Source of the DNA: Methylobacterium brachiatum
GTDB taxonomy: Bacteria; Pseudomonadota; Alphaproteobacteria; Rhizobiales; Beijerinckiaceae
NCBI RefSeq assembly: GCF_020523825.1
Contig: NZ_JAJALK010000020.1
Coordinates: 17,667-81,666 of the forward strand
Direction of reading: 5' to 3'
DNA: 64,000 nt
Shown here: in pieces, positions 62,825 to 64,000 of the stretch
Layout of the letters: every line of letters starts with the position of its first letter
Numbering within the stretch: position 1 is the first letter of the stretch
Position numbers and translations under genes: made by a program
The notes under the pieces: model-generated
Databases searched by the model: none
What the model was told of the DNA's origin: nothing
What the model saw: only the letters and a program-made list of their open reading frames with translations

Positions 62825-63669
62825 CCGGCGCGTCGGAGGTCGTCCACTTGGCCTGGGGCTCGGCCAGGGCCGACTCCGTCAGGCAGGCCTTGCGGATGCA
62901 GGGCCGCGCGGAACGGGTGATCGCACTGACGCACGTCCTCGACGTGGGGCCCATCGAACCATTCGACCCCGAGGCGCGCCGGATTTGGTTCGCCGAGAAC
63001 ACGCGGCCGGACGACGAACCGGAAGGGGAGCCCACCGATCCGGAGGTACCCTGGGCGGAGGCGACGGACCCCGGCGTCCATCCGGTCTACTGGGTCTGCC
63101 TGACCGACGCGGCGGAGCACGCTTGCTTCCTTCGGTTCGTCACCCGCATGGCCGGGCGCCCCTTCGACATCGTCGAGGTGATAGGCTCGGACTTCCCCCG
63201 ACCGGGTGCCGCCTCAACGGTATGGTCGTTGGGTCAGTTGCGTCCCGAGGAGATGGTCGCGGCCGATCTCGTGAGCGGGAGAAGGCCCTTCACCGAAGCC
63301 GAGAACGAACCGGCCACGGCCCGCTGGGCGAAACTGCGGCGGGAAAACGCGCCGCTGCGCATCGTTCGGGACGGGTACTTGGTCTCGGCGCCCCTGACCC
63401 ATTTCGACGACGTCCTGACCGGGTTCGCCACCGGGGAATGGAAGTTGCTGATCAAACTGGTCGCCCGCGTGATCGGTCATCTCGACGACGGCTCAGACCA
63501 GCCGGGACAGGGATGCAGCTACGAGCTCCTATTCGCGCGCATCCTGGCGCTGGGGCAATCCGGAGCGCTGGAGGTTACCGGTTCGGGACCGGGTATGCGG
63601 GACTACAAGGTTCGGAGGTTTGCGGACGGTCACGGGATGGTGCACGCGCCCGGACGTCCGATGACCTAG
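62821..63669 (+). CDS. DUF1835/DUF3658 domain protein
   Basis: A 282-residue soluble protein started by GTG. The N-terminal DUF1835 part has VVHLAWGSARADSVRQALRM and VIALTHVLDVGPIEPFD. The C-terminal DUF3658 part has RWAKLRRENAPLRIVRDGYL and YELLFARILALGQSGALEVT. These proteins are widespread but uncharacterised. The overlap with the secreted Cys protein is odd, because one product is exported and the other is not. Confidence 0.75.
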   Translation: MTGASEVVHLAWGSARADSVRQALRMQGRAERVIALTHVLDVGPIEPFDPEARRIWFAENTRPDDEPEGEPTDPEVPWAEATDPGVHPVYWVCLTDAAEHACFLRFVTRMAGRPFDIVEVIGSDFPRPGAASTVWSLGQLRPEEMVAADLVSGRRPFTEAENEPATARWAKLRRENAPLRIVRDGYLVSAPLTHFDDVLTGFATGEWKLLIKLVARVIGHLDDGSDQPGQGCSYELLFARILALGQSGALEVTGSGPGMRDYKVRRFADGHGMVHAPGRPMT

Positions 63670-63803
63670 GATGGCCCCCGTCGGTCGTGCCCGGCACCCC
63701 ACGTCGATGATTGGCGGCCTCGGTGGGCGGCTTTGGGCCTGAAGCCAGGCCGCGGGGCCGCGGTGACCTTGGAAGCCGTGTCGGCCGACCTCACCTTGGA
63801 CGG

Positions 63804-63923
63804 ATGACCAGCGAATTCGACGTGATCGTCGTGGGGGGAGGCGCCGCCGGCATCGGTGCGGTTCGGAGGCTCGTGGACAGTGGCGCCTCGTGCCTGCTTC
63901 TGGAAGCCTCCCAGCGGCTAGGG
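63804..63923 (+). pseudogene. FAD-dependent oxidoreductase, start only, cut by an IS end
   Basis: TSEFDVIVVGGGAAGIGAVR is the FAD-binding Rossmann motif, followed by RLVDSGASCLLLEASQRLG, the beta strand ending in Glu. After this the sequence turns into GTGCAACTTTGACCCCGTGA and CGTCCAATTCTGACCCCC, which is not coding for the flavoprotein; a stop follows at 63980. The oxidoreductase was therefore interrupted at about 63923. Confidence 0.8.
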
Positions 63924-64000
63924 TGTGTTTCGGCGTGCAACTTTGACCCCGTGAGGCGGGGGATCGGCGTCCAATTCTGACCCCCTAACCTCGTTCTCGC
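63924..64000 (+). mobile_element. Probable left end of an IS21-type element
   Basis: TGTGTTTCGGCGTGCAACTT and TGACCCC, then a second TTCTGACCCCC, resemble the repeated subterminal motifs at the ends of IS21 family elements. The element starts with TG and continues beyond the window. The transposase genes (istA/istB) are not visible here, so the family call rests on the repeats only. Confidence 0.55.

Overview
This 64-kb window is high-GC DNA from an alphaproteobacterium, most likely Methylobacterium/Methylorubrum or a close relative. The assignment rests on gene content and base use, on a perfect alphaproteobacterial SOS box (GAAC-N7-GAAC) in front of umuDC, and on many degenerate hairpin repeats in the intergenic spaces. 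No rRNA, tRNA, replication or ribosomal genes were seen. The region is accessory: catabolic and regulatory modules separated by insertion sequences and gene remnants. It could lie on a chromosomal island or a megaplasmid; the sequence does not decide this.

Layout. 0.2-4.1 kb: a staphylococcal-nuclease-like protein with an altered DGDT motif, GC-rich hairpin repeats, an IS481-type element lying against a truncated histidine kinase, and an HD-domain protein. 4.7-14.0 kb: an operon with an RpiR-type regulator, an isoaspartyl peptidase, a Gsi/Dpp-type peptide ABC importer (fused dual ATPase, binding protein, two permeases), a DmpA-type P1 peptidase and a DppA-type M55 D-aminopeptidase. It looks like an uptake-and-hydrolysis unit for unusual (isoaspartyl, D- or beta-amino-acid) peptides. 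14.0-16.2 kb: an IS630 element with a -1 frameshift, an older IS630 fragment and a DUF892 protein.

16.6-28.6 kb: a carboxylic-acid catabolic region. A GntR/UTRA repressor faces a PcaB-like lyase across two identical 12-bp palindromes. The lyase is followed by an MFS carrier, a BKACE (DUF849) enzyme and a PaaI-like thioesterase. A LysR regulator faces an operon of a CMD/AhpD-like protein, a second MFS carrier, an alpha/beta hydrolase and an FAH-family hydrolase. A NodB-fold deacetylase and a third MFS carrier close the region.

28.9-37.7 kb: a complete Nit1C cluster (MSMEG_0572 protein, nitrilase, radical SAM, GNAT, AIR-synthase-like, glycosyltransferase, MSMEG_0570 protein, flavin monooxygenase-like protein), linked in other bacteria to cyanide assimilation. 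A MocR-type regulator stands divergently, with four TTGTATG-type boxes between. A beta-barrel outer-membrane protein follows.

39.9-44.1 kb: an AraC regulator divergent from an Old Yellow Enzyme, a DUF485 protein and an ActP-type symporter. 44.4-59.6 kb: repeated pairs of a transcription factor and a divergent oxidoreductase or hydrolase (SDR, NmrA-like, aldo/keto reductase, epoxide hydrolase). One AraC gene here has an in-frame TGA and one epimerase lacks its N-terminal Rossmann segment. 59.9-64 kb: umuDC with its SOS box, small secreted cysteine-containing proteins, a DUF1835/DUF3658 protein, and an FAD oxidoreductase cut off by what looks like the end of an IS21-type element.

The clearest biological units are the peptide uptake operon, the catabolic region with its palindromic operators, and the MocR-Nit1C pair.
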